DNA of 64,000 nucleotides from Sphingomonas sp. Leaf22 (GTDB lineage Bacteria; Pseudomonadota; Alphaproteobacteria; Sphingomonadales; Sphingomonadaceae). Below the pieces are notes generated by a model. It did no database searches. It had not been told where the DNA came from and saw only the letters and a program-made list of their open reading frames with translations. Of the stretch, positions 1 through 9,818 are shown piece after piece. The translations under genes and the position numbers were made by a program. Positions within the stretch are counted from its first letter, which is position 1. Each line of letters starts with the position of its first letter. The stretch is from assembly GCF_001421715.1 (NCBI RefSeq), contig NZ_LMKP01000005.1, positions 41,976-105,975 of the forward strand. Direction: 5' to 3'.

Positions 1-940
1 GACCGCTGCCCGACAGCGCCGCACGCTCGGCATCGCGGACGCGTTCGAGGGCGCGGGCAAGGCGGGTCGCGTCCCAGCGGCGCAGCGCCGTCGCGGTCGC
101 GACCTGTTCCTTGAAGAACACCCGGTGGCGCTCCATCACCCGGTCGACGCTGTCGCCATCGTCGATATCGGCGCGCATCTCGGCCAGCGACAACAGCCGC
201 CGTGCAACCGCGCGCAGCACCGGGATCGCCCCGCCGGGCATTTCGGGCAGTGCCGCCGCCGCCGCATCGCCCGCGATCATCGCGCTGACGATACCGCCCA
301 GTTCGGCATCGGCGATCGAGGCACCGATCGCATCGAAAGCCTCACCATCGGCGTCGCGCGGGCGCTCGGGTGATGCGTCCAGATACAGTGCCAGCTTCTC
401 GATCTCGCTGGCCAGCACCGCACGGTCGCCCGCCGTCACCGCCGCCAGCCGGTCGGGCACGTCGCCCAGCAGCCGCAAGCCATGGTCGCGGGCCATCGTC
501 ACCGCCAGCTTCGCCGCCTGCGCCGCGTCGGGCACGTAGCAGGCGACGGCGACGGCGTTGAGCGAGGCGGTGACCAGCTTCACCAGCTTCGACGTGCCCT
601 TGACGCTCGGCGCGATCGCCGCGACCGGATTCCCGGCACGCTCGGCCGCCAGCAGCAGCGTCACCGCCTCGACCGATTCCTCACCCATGCCGGTCACGCG
701 GATGCAGCGGGCATCGCCGAACAGCGACATCGACGCGGCTTCGTCCGCCAGCAGGCCCGGCCGGCTTTTCAGCATCGCCCCGTCCATGTCGACGCGCTCG
801 GCCCCCTCGCCCACGCCCTTGGCCAGTCGCGCGGCCAGCGCCATCGCCCCCGCCGTGTCAGGTCCGTGGAACAGATAGAGGCGAATATCGGGGCCGGGCC
901 GGTCGAGCTTGGCCGCGACCTGCTCGGGCCGAAGCTTCAC
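1..940 (-). CDS. holA: DNA polymerase III delta subunit (partial, cut by window edge)
   Basis: Reading the reverse strand from a GTG at 940 gives an open frame of at least 313 codons that runs off the left edge, so the C-terminus is missing. The N-terminus reads as a HolA-type protein: an early LYLFHGPD segment, then VTGMGEES, the region around VKLVTA, and a later EIEKLALYLD segment typical of the delta subunit. Delta opens the beta clamp within the clamp loader during replication. The GTG overlaps the lptE stop as GTGA, so the two genes are probably translationally coupled, an arrangement common in alphaproteobacteria. The family call rests on overall pattern, not on an alignment. Confidence 0.85.
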   Translation of the reverse strand, partial: MKLRPEQVAAKLDRPGPDIRLYLFHGPDTAGAMALAARLAKGVGEGAERVDMDGAMLKSRPGLLADEAASMSLFGDARCIRVTGMGEESVEAVTLLLAAERAGNPVAAIAPSVKGTSKLVKLVTASLNAVAVACYVPDAAQAAKLAVTMARDHGLRLLGDVPDRLAAVTAGDRAVLASEIEKLALYLDASPERPRDADGEAFDAIGASIADAELGGIVSAMIAGDAAAAALPEMPGGAIPVLRAVARRLLSLAEMRADIDDGDSVDRVMERHRVFFKEQVATATALRRWDATRLARALERVRDAERAALSGSG

Positions 941-1422
941 GAGCCTGACTTGGGCAGCGTCAGCGCGATCCGCGTCACGATCTGGTCGGCGACGATCAGC
1001 GACAGCCGTTCGAGCGCGGTACGCTCCGCCGCGATCGTCGCATATTCGGACCGGACCACGTCGATGCCGGCATCCGATCCGGCCGTTGCGTCGAGCGTCA
1101 CCGCACCGTTGGTCAGGTCGATCAGCTGATAGCGCGCGCGCAGCGTCCGCCGCTCGCGCGTGATCGAATCGTCGCGCCGCACGCCCAGACCGGTGATATC
1201 GTCGTCGAGCCTGATTTCGAGCCGGTAGCGCGTCGGCCCTTCGGCACGCAGCCGGTCGCGCAGCGCGTTGGCGACCAGCCAGCCATTCTGCCCCGCGATC
1301 GGCGCGACCTCGACGCCCGCCAGCGTCTGGCGCACCATGCCGCCCTCGCCTCCGCCATACAGCGGCCGCAGCCCGCAGCCGCCAAGCAGCAGGGCAACGC
1401 TGAGGACGGCCGCGCGGATCAT
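937..1422 (-). CDS. lptE: LPS-assembly lipoprotein LptE
   Basis: 161 residues. The start is the ATG at 1422, which overlaps the leuS stop as ATGA. The N-terminus is a lipoprotein signal with lipobox LLGGC followed by GLRPLYGG, the hallmark of alphaproteobacterial LptE. The rest fits the family (the [17 protein letters not shown] stretch, and [17 protein letters not shown] near the end). LptE plugs the LptD barrel in the outer membrane and helps insert lipopolysaccharide on the cell surface. Sphingomonads make glycosphingolipids instead of classical LPS yet keep Lpt components, so the exact cargo is uncertain. It lies between leuS and holA with overlapping starts and stops. Confidence 0.88.
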   Translation of the reverse strand: MIRAAVLSVALLLGGCGLRPLYGGGEGGMVRQTLAGVEVAPIAGQNGWLVANALRDRLRAEGPTRYRLEIRLDDDITGLGVRRDDSITRERRTLRARYQLIDLTNGAVTLDATAGSDAGIDVVRSEYATIAAERTALERLSLIVADQIVTRIALTLPKSGS

Positions 1423-3914
1423 GCGACGATGTTCACGAGGCGGTCGGGCACGACGATGACCTTGCGCGGGGTCTTGCCCTCCAGCGCGCGGACGACCTTC
1501 TCGCTCGCCAACGCGGCGGCTTCGGCGTCTTCCTTGGACGCACCCTTTGCCAGCACGATCGTATCGCGCAACTTGCCGTTCACCTGCACCGCGATCGTCG
1601 CTTCGGCGTCGACCAGCATCGCCGGATCGACCACCGGCCACGGCGCATCGGCGATCAGCCCGCTGCGCCCCAGTTGCGACCACGCCTCTTCGGCCAGATG
1701 CGGAATCATCGGACTGACCAGCAGCAGCAGCGCGTCCATGTCGGCATCGGACAGCGTCTTGGCCTTCTCCGCCTCGCCCAGCAGCGTATAGAGCTTGGCC
1801 ACCGCCTTGTTGAACTGCAGCGCGGTGATGTCGTCGGCGACCCCGGCGATGGCGCGATGAACGGTACGGGTCAGCGCTTCCGGGCTGGAACCGCCCGCCT
1901 CATGCGCCGCAACCAGCTTCCACACCCGCTTCACGAAGCGTTCGGCACCCTCGATCCCAGCCTCGCTCCACGGCAGATCGCGTTCGGGCGGACTGTCGGA
2001 CAGCATGAACCAGCGTGCGGCATCGGCACCGTAGCGATCGAGAATAGGCTCGGGATCGACCGTATTCTTCTTCGACTTCGACATCTTCTCGATGCGGCCG
2101 ACGGTGATCGCGTCGCCGGTCGCGGTTTCGGTGCCATCGGTCACTTCCGATGGCGCAAGCCAGCGACCATCCGCCGACTTGTACGTCTCGTGCGTGACCA
2201 TCCCTTGCGTGAACAGCCCCGCAAACGGCTCCTTCAGGTCGATCAGCCCGACATGGTTGAGCGCCCGCGTCCAGAAGCGCGCATAGAGCAGGTGGAGGAT
2301 CGCATGTTCGACGCCGCCGATATACTGCCCGACCGGCAGCCAGCTTTCGGCGACCGCACGGTCGAACGGTTTGTCATCGGGCTGGCTGGCGAAGCGGATG
2401 AAATACCATGACGAATCGACGAAGGTGTCGAGCGTGTCGGTCTCGCGCCGCGCCGGGGCACCGCAGGCCGGGCAATCGACGTGTTTCCACGTCGGATGGC
2501 GGTCGAGCGGGTTGCCGGGAATGTCGAACGACACGTCCTCGGGCAGCTTGACCGGCAGGTCCGCGGTCGGGACCGGCACCACGCCGCACGCGTCGCAATG
2601 CACGATCGGGATCGGCGTGCCCCAGTAACGCTGGCGCGAAACGCCCCAGTCGCGCAGGCGCCACACGGTCGTGCCCTTGCCCCAGCCGCCCGCTTCGGCA
2701 CGGTCGATCACCGCGCGCTTGGCGGCGGCGACGTCCATGTCGTTCAGGAAGTCGGAATTCACCAGCCGCCCCGGACCGGTATAGGCTTCGGTCCCGTCGA
2801 ACACCGGGTCGGCCTGTTCGCCATCGGCGACGACACGGCGGACCGTCAGCCCGTATTTCCGCGCGAAATCAAGGTCGCGCTGGTCATGCGCCGGCACGCC
2901 CATCACCGAGCCGGTACCATAGTCCATCAGCACGAAGTTGGCGATATAGACCGGCAGGTCGATCGACGCATCGAACGGATGCCGCATCCGATAGCCGGTG
3001 TCGAAGCCCAGCTTCTCGGCCGTGTCCAGCTCGGCGGCGGTGGTCCCGCCCTGCTTGCACAGATCGATGAACGCCGCCGCGTCGGGATTCGCATCCGCCA
3101 GCGCCCGCGCGATCGGATGATCGGCGGCGATCGCGACGAAGCTCGCGCCGAAGATCGTGTCGGGCCGCGTCGAATATACCTCGATTGCCTGATCGAACGG
3201 CGCGACCGGCGCAAAGGCGAATTGCAGCCCTTCCGACTTGCCGATCCAGTTTTCCTGCATCAGCCGGACCTTGTCGGGCCACTGGTCGAGGCTCCCCAGA
3301 CCATCGAGCAGATCGTCGGCAAAGTCGGTGATCTTCAGGAACCACTGCGACAGCTTGCGCTTCTCGACCACCGCGCCCGACCGCCAGCCGCGCCCGTCGA
3401 TCACCTGTTCGTTGGCCAGCACGGTCATGTCGACCGGGTCCCAGTTGACCGTCGATTCCTTGCGATAGACCAGACCGCCGTTCAGCAGTTCGAGGAACAG
3501 CGCCTGTTCGTGGCCATAATAGTCGGGATCGCAGGTCGCGAACTCGCGGCTCCAGTCGAAGGCGAGGCCCAGCCGCTTCAGTTGCGCCTTCATCGCGGCG
3601 ATATTGGCATAGGTCCACTGGCCCGGATGGACCTTCTTTTCCATTGCCGCATTCTCGGCGGGCATGCCGAACGCGTCCCACCCCATCGGGTGAAGCACTT
3701 CGTGGCCGGTCATCCGCAGGAAACGCGCGAGCACGTCGCCCATCGTATAGTTGCGGACATGGCCCATATGGATGCGTCCCGATGGATAGGGAAACATCTC
3801 AAGGACATAGCGCTTCGGCTTGGGCGACGCATCGTCGGCCACGAAGGTGCGGGCATCGTCCCATGCGGCCTGCCAGCGCGCATCGGCCTCGCCGGGCGAA
3901 AAACGGGGGGTCAT
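1419..3914 (-). CDS. leuS: Leucyl-tRNA synthetase
   Basis: 831 residues, near the usual bacterial LeuRS length. It charges tRNA-Leu with leucine in the cytoplasm. The class I signatures are present: HMGH at about residues 49-52 after EMFPYPSG, and KMSKSKKN at about residue 609. The editing-domain region and the C-terminal anticodon-binding and tRNA-contact segments (ending [11 protein letters not shown]) are intact. The start chosen is the ATG giving [14 protein letters not shown], 11 bases after the DUF3576 stop; the open frame continues upstream but that extension does not resemble LeuRS. It is cotranscribed with lptE and holA downstream. Confidence 0.97.
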   Translation of the reverse strand: MTPRFSPGEADARWQAAWDDARTFVADDASPKPKRYVLEMFPYPSGRIHMGHVRNYTMGDVLARFLRMTGHEVLHPMGWDAFGMPAENAAMEKKVHPGQWTYANIAAMKAQLKRLGLAFDWSREFATCDPDYYGHEQALFLELLNGGLVYRKESTVNWDPVDMTVLANEQVIDGRGWRSGAVVEKRKLSQWFLKITDFADDLLDGLGSLDQWPDKVRLMQENWIGKSEGLQFAFAPVAPFDQAIEVYSTRPDTIFGASFVAIAADHPIARALADANPDAAAFIDLCKQGGTTAAELDTAEKLGFDTGYRMRHPFDASIDLPVYIANFVLMDYGTGSVMGVPAHDQRDLDFARKYGLTVRRVVADGEQADPVFDGTEAYTGPGRLVNSDFLNDMDVAAAKRAVIDRAEAGGWGKGTTVWRLRDWGVSRQRYWGTPIPIVHCDACGVVPVPTADLPVKLPEDVSFDIPGNPLDRHPTWKHVDCPACGAPARRETDTLDTFVDSSWYFIRFASQPDDKPFDRAVAESWLPVGQYIGGVEHAILHLLYARFWTRALNHVGLIDLKEPFAGLFTQGMVTHETYKSADGRWLAPSEVTDGTETATGDAITVGRIEKMSKSKKNTVDPEPILDRYGADAARWFMLSDSPPERDLPWSEAGIEGAERFVKRVWKLVAAHEAGGSSPEALTRTVHRAIAGVADDITALQFNKAVAKLYTLLGEAEKAKTLSDADMDALLLLVSPMIPHLAEEAWSQLGRSGLIADAPWPVVDPAMLVDAEATIAVQVNGKLRDTIVLAKGASKEDAEAAALASEKVVRALEGKTPRKVIVVPDRLVNIVA

Positions 3915-3925
3915 CGATGCGTCGC

Positions 3926-4360
3926 TCAGCCGGTCACCGCCCCGCGGCGCAGATCGCGTGCGCGCGTCAGGATGATATCCTCCAGCTTCTGCACGGTCGC
4001 GGCCTCGACCGGGGCCTCGATCCACTGGCCGCCGCGATTGATCTGGCGCAGCGCGGCGACGCGCAGCGCATCGGCGCGCAGGTCCTGGTCGAGGATGGTG
4101 ACCGTCACCTTGGTCCGCTCGGTCGGCGTCGCCGGATTGACGTACCAGTCGGTGACGATGACGCCGCCGTTCGAATCGGTCTGGGTCAGCGGCATGAACG
4201 ACAGCGTGTCGAGGCTGGCGCGCCACAGATAGCTGTTGACGCCGATCGTCGTCACCTTCGACGCGGCGAGATCGCCCGCGACACGCCCCTTGCCACCGCT
4301 GCACGCGGCCATCGGCAAGGCGAAAGTTGCCAGCAACGCGATCAGCAGCGGGCGGTTCAT
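3926..4360 (-). CDS. DUF3576 domain lipoprotein
   Basis: 144 residues with an N-terminal lipoprotein signal (ALPMAAC, lipid-modified Cys near residue 20). The body matches the alphaproteobacterial DUF3576 family, with the conserved block [15 protein letters not shown] and a downstream TDWYVNP. The function is unknown; it is presumably anchored in the cell envelope. It is the first gene of a minus-strand run DUF3576-leuS-lptE-holA with an 11-base gap to leuS. This neighbourhood recurs in alphaproteobacteria, which supports the call but says little about function. Confidence 0.82.
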   Translation of the reverse strand: MNRPLLIALLATFALPMAACSGGKGRVAGDLAASKVTTIGVNSYLWRASLDTLSFMPLTQTDSNGGVIVTDWYVNPATPTERTKVTVTILDQDLRADALRVAALRQINRGGQWIEAPVEAATVQKLEDIILTRARDLRRGAVTG

Positions 4361-4614
4361 TAGCGGTTCCTTGACTACAGGCCATTACGGCAGTTCGCGC
4401 CGCTTCTATAGGAGGTGCCGCGGACGCGGCAAGCGGGTTGGTGACACGCGACCGGAACCGGGCGGGCGCGGCGGTGACGGTCCCGGATTGATGCAGGTTC
4501 GGATGTGGTCGGACAAATATGTGGGTTCGATGCAACAGGTCGCGGGAAAGCGACCGGGCGCGGTGGTGCGACGCAACCGAATCGTGATAGCGCCATTAGC
4601 GGGGAGTGAGGGAA
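4361..4614. other. Divergent intergenic region
   Basis: About 250 bases between the divergent DUF3576 and 4615 genes. It must hold promoters for both, but I see no strong sigma-70 boxes, operator palindrome or small gene. Confidence 0.4.
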
Positions 4615-5343
4615 ATGATGACGCGTGGCAGGATCTCGGCTGGCATAGGATTGGGGGCGATGATCGCAGCCGGTCTCGGTGCGTCGCCTGCACTTTTCGC
4701 GCAGGAACAGCGCGCTCCGCGCGTCCTGAAGCGCGTCAATCCCGACTCGATGCCGCTGGTGGCGTTCGGATCGTTCACCCCCGCCGCTGCCGACCCGCGT
4801 CTGACCGCCGCCCTGTCGCGGACCGCGCTCAACGCACCGGGGTTTCAGTTCACGCCGTCCGAAGGGGCGGTGATCGGCAACCGTTCGATCAAGGTCGCGG
4901 TACGCGGCCGCTCGCTCCAGCCGAATCGCCTGCCCGAACGCGTCGCCGCGGCGGCACCGGTGCAGACGCTCAACCCGGTCGCCTATAATCTCGGCGTGTC
5001 GGTCGGCTGGAAGCGGCTGGCGGTATCGGGCGACGTGACGCGCCTCGATCTTGCCGGACAGCCGGGCAGCCGCGAGCAGATGGGCGTCGGCGTCAGCTTT
5101 TCGGGCCGCAAGTTCACCGGGCGCGTCGGCGCGATCAGCGACCGTCCGCTCGCCGATCAGCCGGCGCTGATCGCCGATGCACCGGCCTATTCGCTCGACA
5201 TGGGCGGATCGTACAAGCTGACCCGCAACCTCGATGTCACCGCCGGCGTCCGCTACCGGTCGGAGCGCGAACGCATGCTGCGCATAGCTCGCGACAATCG
5301 CGACAGCCAGGCGATCTACGTCGGAACCGCCTTCCGCTTCTGA
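4615..5343 (+). CDS. Hypothetical outer-membrane beta-barrel-like protein
   Basis: 242 residues from the ATG at 4615; a GTG at 4606 and a second ATG at 4618 are alternatives. It has a signal peptide (GLGAMIAAGLGASPALFAQ) probably cleaved after the AQ. The mature part alternates polar and hydrophobic residues in short strands (YNLGVSVGWKRLAVSGDVTRL, SLDMGGSYKLTRNLDVTAGV) and ends in AIYVGTAFRF. A terminal phenylalanine after alternating hydrophobics is the usual signal for outer-membrane insertion. No enzymatic motif is visible. The real function is unknown; a small porin-like or structural barrel is an inference. Confidence 0.6.
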   Translation: MMTRGRISAGIGLGAMIAAGLGASPALFAQEQRAPRVLKRVNPDSMPLVAFGSFTPAAADPRLTAALSRTALNAPGFQFTPSEGAVIGNRSIKVAVRGRSLQPNRLPERVAAAAPVQTLNPVAYNLGVSVGWKRLAVSGDVTRLDLAGQPGSREQMGVGVSFSGRKFTGRVGAISDRPLADQPALIADAPAYSLDMGGSYKLTRNLDVTAGVRYRSERERMLRIARDNRDSQAIYVGTAFRF

Positions 5344-5354
5344 TCCAACCTAAC

Positions 5355-5488
5355 GCCTCCCCGCCCGCGGGGAGGGGGACCGTCCGCGCAGCGGATGGTG
5401 GAGGGGATTTCCGCACAAGCTGTCCTAGCGATGGGCATGCCCCTTCCAGCTTTACTGGTCGCCCTCCCCGTACCGGGGAGGATTTTGC
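5355..5488. repeat. GC-rich palindromic repeat (CCTCCCCG family), copy 1
   Basis: Two hairpin-forming blocks between convergent and divergent units. The first is a CTCCCCG/CGGGGAG stem at about 5358-5375 followed by GACCGTCC...GGATGGTGGAGGGG. The second is a CCTCCCCG/CGGGGAGG stem near 5463-5481. A closely similar layout occurs at 42815-42984, so this is a dispersed repeat and not simply a terminator, although it would also terminate transcription of the preceding gene. Confidence 0.75.
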
Positions 5489-5584
5489 CCGCTCCATGCC
5501 GGGACTTCCGCAACCGCCGCTACCACACCCAAGGTTGCACCGCCCGCCGATGCGCGTAAGCCGCTGTAACAAACGGGAGAGATC

Positions 5585-6694
5585 ATGGCGGCGGTCGATA
5601 TTGCAGGACTTGGGAAACGCTACGGCGACACCGTGGCACTGGCCCCCAGCGACCTGACCATCGCCGATGGCGAATTCGTCGTGCTGGTCGGCCCGTCGGG
5701 CTGCGGCAAATCGACGCTGCTGCGGATGATCGCCGGGCTGGAAACCGCCAGCGAAGGCCGCATCCTGATCGGCGGGCGCGATGTGACCGACTCGCCACCC
5801 GCCGAACGGGGCGTGGCGATGGTGTTCCAGTCCTATGCGCTTTACCCGCATCTGACCGTCGCCGGGAACATCGCCTTTCCGTTGAAGGTCGCCGGCCTGC
5901 CGAAAACCGAGATCGCCGAACGCGTCGCCGAAGCGGCGGCGATGCTCGACCTGACCGGGCTGCTCGACCGCCGCCCGCGGGCATTGTCGGGCGGGCAGCG
6001 GCAGCGCGTGTCGATCGCCCGCGCGATCGTCCGCCGGCCGCAGGTGCTGTTGCTCGACGAACCACTCTCCAACCTCGACACGTCGCTACGCGCGCGGATG
6101 CGGCACGAATTCGCGCGCCTGCACCAGCAATTGGGCGCGACGATGATCTATGTGACGCACGACCAGCTGGAGGCGATGACGCTCGCCAACCGCATCGTCG
6201 TGATGAGCGCGGGGCGGATCGAACAGATCGGCGCGCCGATCGACGTCTATCGCCGCCCGGCCAGCATCGCGGTGGCCGCCGCGATCGGATCACCGGGCAT
6301 GAACCTGTTGCCGGCCACGCTGGCCGCCATGACGCCCGACGGGGCGACGCTGCGCCTGACCGACGGCGCGCTGGTCGCGACGGCGGCGCGTGCCGGCGTC
6401 GACGATATCGGCACATCGGTGACACTCGGCGTGCGCCCGGAACATCTGGTGCCCGATGACGACGGGCCGTTCGTCGGCGCGGTCGAGCTGTTCGAACGGC
6501 TGGGGCCGTTGTCGTTCGCGCATCTCGGCGCGCGCGGCGATGTCGACACGATCGTCGCCCAGCTGCCGGGCGACCGCTCGGTGACGCTCGGCGAGACGCT
6601 GCAATTCTCGATTCCCCCGGCCGACGCCCATGTCTTTGCCGCCGATGGCCGCGCCTATCCCTTGACCCCGCCGCCCAGCAGCCCGGTCAGATAA
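5585..6694 (+). CDS. ABC transporter ATP-binding protein, MalK/UgpC type
   Basis: 369 residues. It powers import through the two permeases encoded on the opposite strand. The Walker A motif GPSGCGKST is at about 36-44, the Q-loop in MVFQSYALYPHLT at about 80-90, the signature LSGGQRQR at about 133, and Walker B LLLDEPLSNLD at about 155. A C-terminal TOBE-like regulatory domain (GVRPEHL) follows, as in sugar and glycerol-3-phosphate importers. The last 40 bases overlap antisense with the 3' end of the permease gene, so the final residues TPPPSSPVR share DNA with it. The substrate cannot be read from sequence; a carbohydrate or polyol is the family expectation. Confidence 0.88.
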   Translation: MAAVDIAGLGKRYGDTVALAPSDLTIADGEFVVLVGPSGCGKSTLLRMIAGLETASEGRILIGGRDVTDSPPAERGVAMVFQSYALYPHLTVAGNIAFPLKVAGLPKTEIAERVAEAAAMLDLTGLLDRRPRALSGGQRQRVSIARAIVRRPQVLLLDEPLSNLDTSLRARMRHEFARLHQQLGATMIYVTHDQLEAMTLANRIVVMSAGRIEQIGAPIDVYRRPASIAVAAAIGSPGMNLLPATLAAMTPDGATLRLTDGALVATAARAGVDDIGTSVTLGVRPEHLVPDDDGPFVGAVELFERLGPLSFAHLGARGDVDTIVAQLPGDRSVTLGETLQFSIPPADAHVFAADGRAYPLTPPPSSPVR

Positions 6695-7506
6695 TAACGC
6701 TGGAGCATCAGGAAGATCACCAGCACGGGCAGCGTCGTCACCACCGATGCCGCCATCATCAGTTCGCCGTCGGCGGCATGTTCGCGGGCGATCGCCGCGA
6801 CCGCGACCGGCAGGGTATAGCGTTGCTGATCGGCCAGGATCACCAGCGGCCACATGAAATCGTTCCAGCTCGCCAGGAAGGTGAACAGCGCCAGCGTGAC
6901 GACGACCGGCGTCAGCAGCGGCAGGACGATCGCGCGAAAGATGCGCATCTCGCTCGCCCCGTCCATCCGCGCCGCATCGATCAGTTCGTCGGGGATCGCC
7001 AGCGTCGCCTGCCGCACGAACAGCACGCCGAATATCCCGGCCAGCCCCGGTAGGATCACCCCGGCATAGCTGTTGACCAGCCCCAGATGGCGGAAGATCA
7101 GGAATAGCGGCAGCATCGCGACCTGCCCCGGTACGACCAGCGCGGCGATCAGCAGTTTCAGCAACCGTTCGCGCCCGCGAAACCGCAGCTTTGCAAAGGC
7201 ATAGCCCGCCGGCACCGTCAGCAGCAGCCCGAGCAGCGTCGACAGCATGGCGATGCCGATACTGTTGCGCAGCGCCGGCAGGATCCGGTAATCGAACCAC
7301 GCCCCGTCGATCTGCCGCCGGACCAGCAGTTCGTGATAATTCTCCAGCGACCAGCGCGACGGCCATAGCGGGATCGGCAGCGTGCCCGATTCCCCGCGCG
7401 GCATGAACGACACGATGACCATATAGAAAAGCGGCGCGACGGTCAGCGCGACCAGTGCGAAGACCGCGGCATTGGCGACGACCGGGCGCATTTTGCTCAC
7501 AGCCAT
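6655..7506 (-). CDS. Carbohydrate ABC transporter permease, MalG/UgpE type
   Basis: 283 residues from the ATG at 7506 (MAVSKMRPVV). A GTG at 7500 overlapping the upstream stop as GTGA, or the ATG at 7491, are alternatives. It has about six transmembrane helices and a binding-protein-dependent transport EAA-like loop (ELIDAARMDGASEMRIFRA) that would contact the ATPase. It forms the inner-membrane channel with the partner permease encoded just upstream. The 3' end overlaps the ATPase gene tail to tail. The open frame extends far upstream on this strand, but that part is a shadow of the partner permease. Confidence 0.87.
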   Translation of the reverse strand: MAVSKMRPVVANAAVFALVALTVAPLFYMVIVSFMPRGESGTLPIPLWPSRWSLENYHELLVRRQIDGAWFDYRILPALRNSIGIAMLSTLLGLLLTVPAGYAFAKLRFRGRERLLKLLIAALVVPGQVAMLPLFLIFRHLGLVNSYAGVILPGLAGIFGVLFVRQATLAIPDELIDAARMDGASEMRIFRAIVLPLLTPVVVTLALFTFLASWNDFMWPLVILADQQRYTLPVAVAAIAREHAADGELMMAASVVTTLPVLVIFLMLQRYYLTGLLGGGVKG

Positions 7507-8378
7507 TCGTTGCGCCTGCCGATGCGGGTCTGGACCCAGGTGATGGCGAGGATCATGACGAACAGGACGAAGGCGACCGCACTCGCCTGTCCGAGGTTCC
7601 ACCATTTGAACCCCTCCTCGAACATGAAATACAGCACCGTCGTCGTGCTTTGCGCCGGTCCGCCCAGCGTCATGACATAGGGTTCGGCAAAGATCTGCAG
7701 GAACCCCGCGACGCTCATCACCGCTGCCAATAGCAGCGTCGGCCCGATCGCCGGCAACGTCACGTGGCGGAACCGCAACCACCGCCCCGCCCCGTCGAGC
7801 CGCGCCGCCTCCATCAGGTCCTGCGGCACCGCCGCCAGCGCGGCCGTGAACACGATCATGTTGTATCCAAAGATCTTCCACGTGACGAAGATCAGGATGG
7901 CGGGGATCGAGCTGTTCGGATTGCCCAGCCAGTCGATCGGCGCGATGCCGATCAGCGCCAGCCCCCGATTGAGCAGGCCGAAGCGTTCGTTGAACAGGAA
8001 CCGCCACACGACGGCGGTGGCGACCACGCTGGTGACATAGGGCGCGAACAGCGCGACGCGCCACAACGGCTTCCACCGGACCGTCGCGTCGTTCAACAGC
8101 AAGGCGGCGAGCAGCGAGGTGCCGATCGCCATCGGCACGCCCAGCACCGCAAAGATCAGCGTGTTCTTCAGCGACCGCCAGAATAACGGCGTCGCCAGCA
8201 GCTCGATGAAATTGTCGATGCCGATGAAATGCAGATTGCCCGGATCGGCCAGCGCATAGACCGAATAATCGGTGACCGACAGCGCCATCGCCGCGATCGT
8301 CGGGATCACCAGCACGATCAGGATGATGGTCAGCACCGGCGCGGTGAACAACCATGCGGCGCGCGACTGGCGGGTCAT
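7497..8378 (-). CDS. Carbohydrate ABC transporter permease, MalF/UgpA type
   Basis: 293 residues. The start is the ATG at 8378, overlapping the binding-protein stop as ATGA. It has six predicted transmembrane segments, beginning with AAWLFTAPVLTIILIVLVIP, and the EAA loop DLMEAARLDGAGRWLRFRHV that docks on the ATPase. It pairs with the downstream permease in the inner membrane. Gene order binding protein, MalF-type, MalG-type is standard for CUT1 sugar importers. No associated hydrolase or kinase is adjacent, so the substrate remains open. Confidence 0.88.
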   Translation of the reverse strand: MTRQSRAAWLFTAPVLTIILIVLVIPTIAAMALSVTDYSVYALADPGNLHFIGIDNFIELLATPLFWRSLKNTLIFAVLGVPMAIGTSLLAALLLNDATVRWKPLWRVALFAPYVTSVVATAVVWRFLFNERFGLLNRGLALIGIAPIDWLGNPNSSIPAILIFVTWKIFGYNMIVFTAALAAVPQDLMEAARLDGAGRWLRFRHVTLPAIGPTLLLAAVMSVAGFLQIFAEPYVMTLGGPAQSTTTVLYFMFEEGFKWWNLGQASAVAFVLFVMILAITWVQTRIGRRNEWL

Positions 8379-9640
8379 GCGATCTTCCCCGCATCGACCA
8401 GCGCCCGGCGTCGCGCCAGCAGCTGATCGACGCGTTCGTCCAGTGCGGTCAGCGCCTGACCGATCGTTTGCAGTCCGCGCACCACCCGTTCGGCGGCCAG
8501 CTGGATCTCGCCCTGCATGCGTTCCCACTCGACGACCGGCGGGATCGGTGCCGGCTGCGCCATCTGTTCGCGAAACGCGCGCAGTACCGGCAGCGCCAGT
8601 TGCGGCGAATCCCACGCATCCAGACGGGCGGGCAGATTGCCGATCATCCGCTGGAAGGTCAGCTCGCTGGTGCGCGACGTCATGTGCCGGACCAGCGCCC
8701 ATGCCTCGGCCGGACGGTCGGTCGTGGTCGACACGCACAAGACGCTGCTGTCCCCCGACACCGGCCCCGGCCCGTTCGGCCCGGCCAGCCGCGCGGTGCC
8801 CCAGCGATCGGGCGCGATATCGGCGGCGCGGCGACGCAGGTCGAGCAAGGTCGTCGGCGCGCTCGGCCAGATCGCGAAAAACCCCTGCGCAAATGCGGCC
8901 AGCGGGTCCTGCACCTCGGTCGACGCCGCGCGCGGGGCCAGCCCCTCGGCGAACAGATTGGCGTAATAGGCAAAGGCTTCGCGCACCGGTTCGGACCGGA
9001 AATTGCCGCGCGTCGCCTGATCGCGCAGCATCGTCGCGCCCGCCTGCGTCATCATCGTCAGCAGCGCGCCGGGCCAGTTGAGCAGCATCAGGAACACGTA
9101 ATCGTCGGACCGCCGCCGCTTGATCGCCCGCGCCATCGTCAGCCACCCGGCCCAGTCGAGCGGCGGCGTCGCATAGCCGGCCTCGGCGACGATGTCGGTG
9201 CGATAATATTGGACCTGCGGCGCGACCGACCACGGCACCGCATGATCGACCCCGTTAATGCGCAGTGCGTCGCGGATGCCGGGGAACAATCCGGCGGTCA
9301 GCGCGGGCGACGGGACCGGTGCCACCGCGCCGATCATCGCGAATTCGCGTACCCAGCCGTTGAACAACATCAACACGTCGGGCAACGCCCCCCCCGCATA
9401 CGCCGTCAGCAGCTTTTCGTGCGACGCGGTGGTCGGCAGCGACTGGACCTCGACCGGTATGCCGGTGGCGGCGGTGAAGCCGGGCATCAGGAACGGCGAA
9501 TAATCGCCCTCATAGCTCATCGCCCAGACGCGCAGCGGCGGCGGTCCGGTCGTCTTGCCGCAGCCGGCGATCGCGAGCGCGGGGAACAGGCCGAGCATCG
9601 TCCTGCGCGTCGGTCCGCCATGATCGTCGCCGCTCTGCAC
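8375..9640 (-). CDS. Extracellular solute-binding protein (CUT1 type), Tat-like lipoprotein
   Basis: 421 residues if started at the GTG at 9640, or 407 from the ATG at 9598. The longer start gives a signal with TRRTMLGLF followed by ALAIAGCGK, i.e. a twin-arginine motif plus a lipobox, typical of Tat-exported lipoproteins; the shorter start would lose the arginine pair. The mature part has the usual binding-protein features (GFTAATGIPVEVQ, AYAGGALPDVLMLFNGW, and later EAWALVRHMTS). It captures substrate in the periplasm and delivers it to the two permeases. The TonB receptor gene runs divergently about 180 bases away, suggesting joint regulation. The start choice is the least certain part. 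Confidence 0.8.
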   Translation of the reverse strand: MQSGDDHGGPTRRTMLGLFPALAIAGCGKTTGPPPLRVWAMSYEGDYSPFLMPGFTAATGIPVEVQSLPTTASHEKLLTAYAGGALPDVLMLFNGWVREFAMIGAVAPVPSPALTAGLFPGIRDALRINGVDHAVPWSVAPQVQYYRTDIVAEAGYATPPLDWAGWLTMARAIKRRRSDDYVFLMLLNWPGALLTMMTQAGATMLRDQATRGNFRSEPVREAFAYYANLFAEGLAPRAASTEVQDPLAAFAQGFFAIWPSAPTTLLDLRRRAADIAPDRWGTARLAGPNGPGPVSGDSSVLCVSTTTDRPAEAWALVRHMTSRTSELTFQRMIGNLPARLDAWDSPQLALPVLRAFREQMAQPAPIPPVVEWERMQGEIQLAAERVVRGLQTIGQALTALDERVDQLLARRRALVDAGKIA

Positions 9641-9818
9641 CCGTCGACCTGTGCCGGATCGCGGAGTCGGACGCCAGCCGACGTGACATCTAAACCACAA
9701 GAAACGCACTGATATTCCGGTCCGCCGCGTACCGAACCGAACCCTTTTCGGCCGTATGATGTTCTGCATTTCGACCAGTTTCGACGCCAAGGGGTGCGAT
9801 GGTCGGGGGAAGTACACC

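Noticed and set aside
2481..4232. Long plus-strand open frame (583 codons) opposite leuS
   Set aside because: It is antisense to leuS, arginine/histidine-rich and without any recognisable family, as expected for shadow frames in GC-rich DNA.
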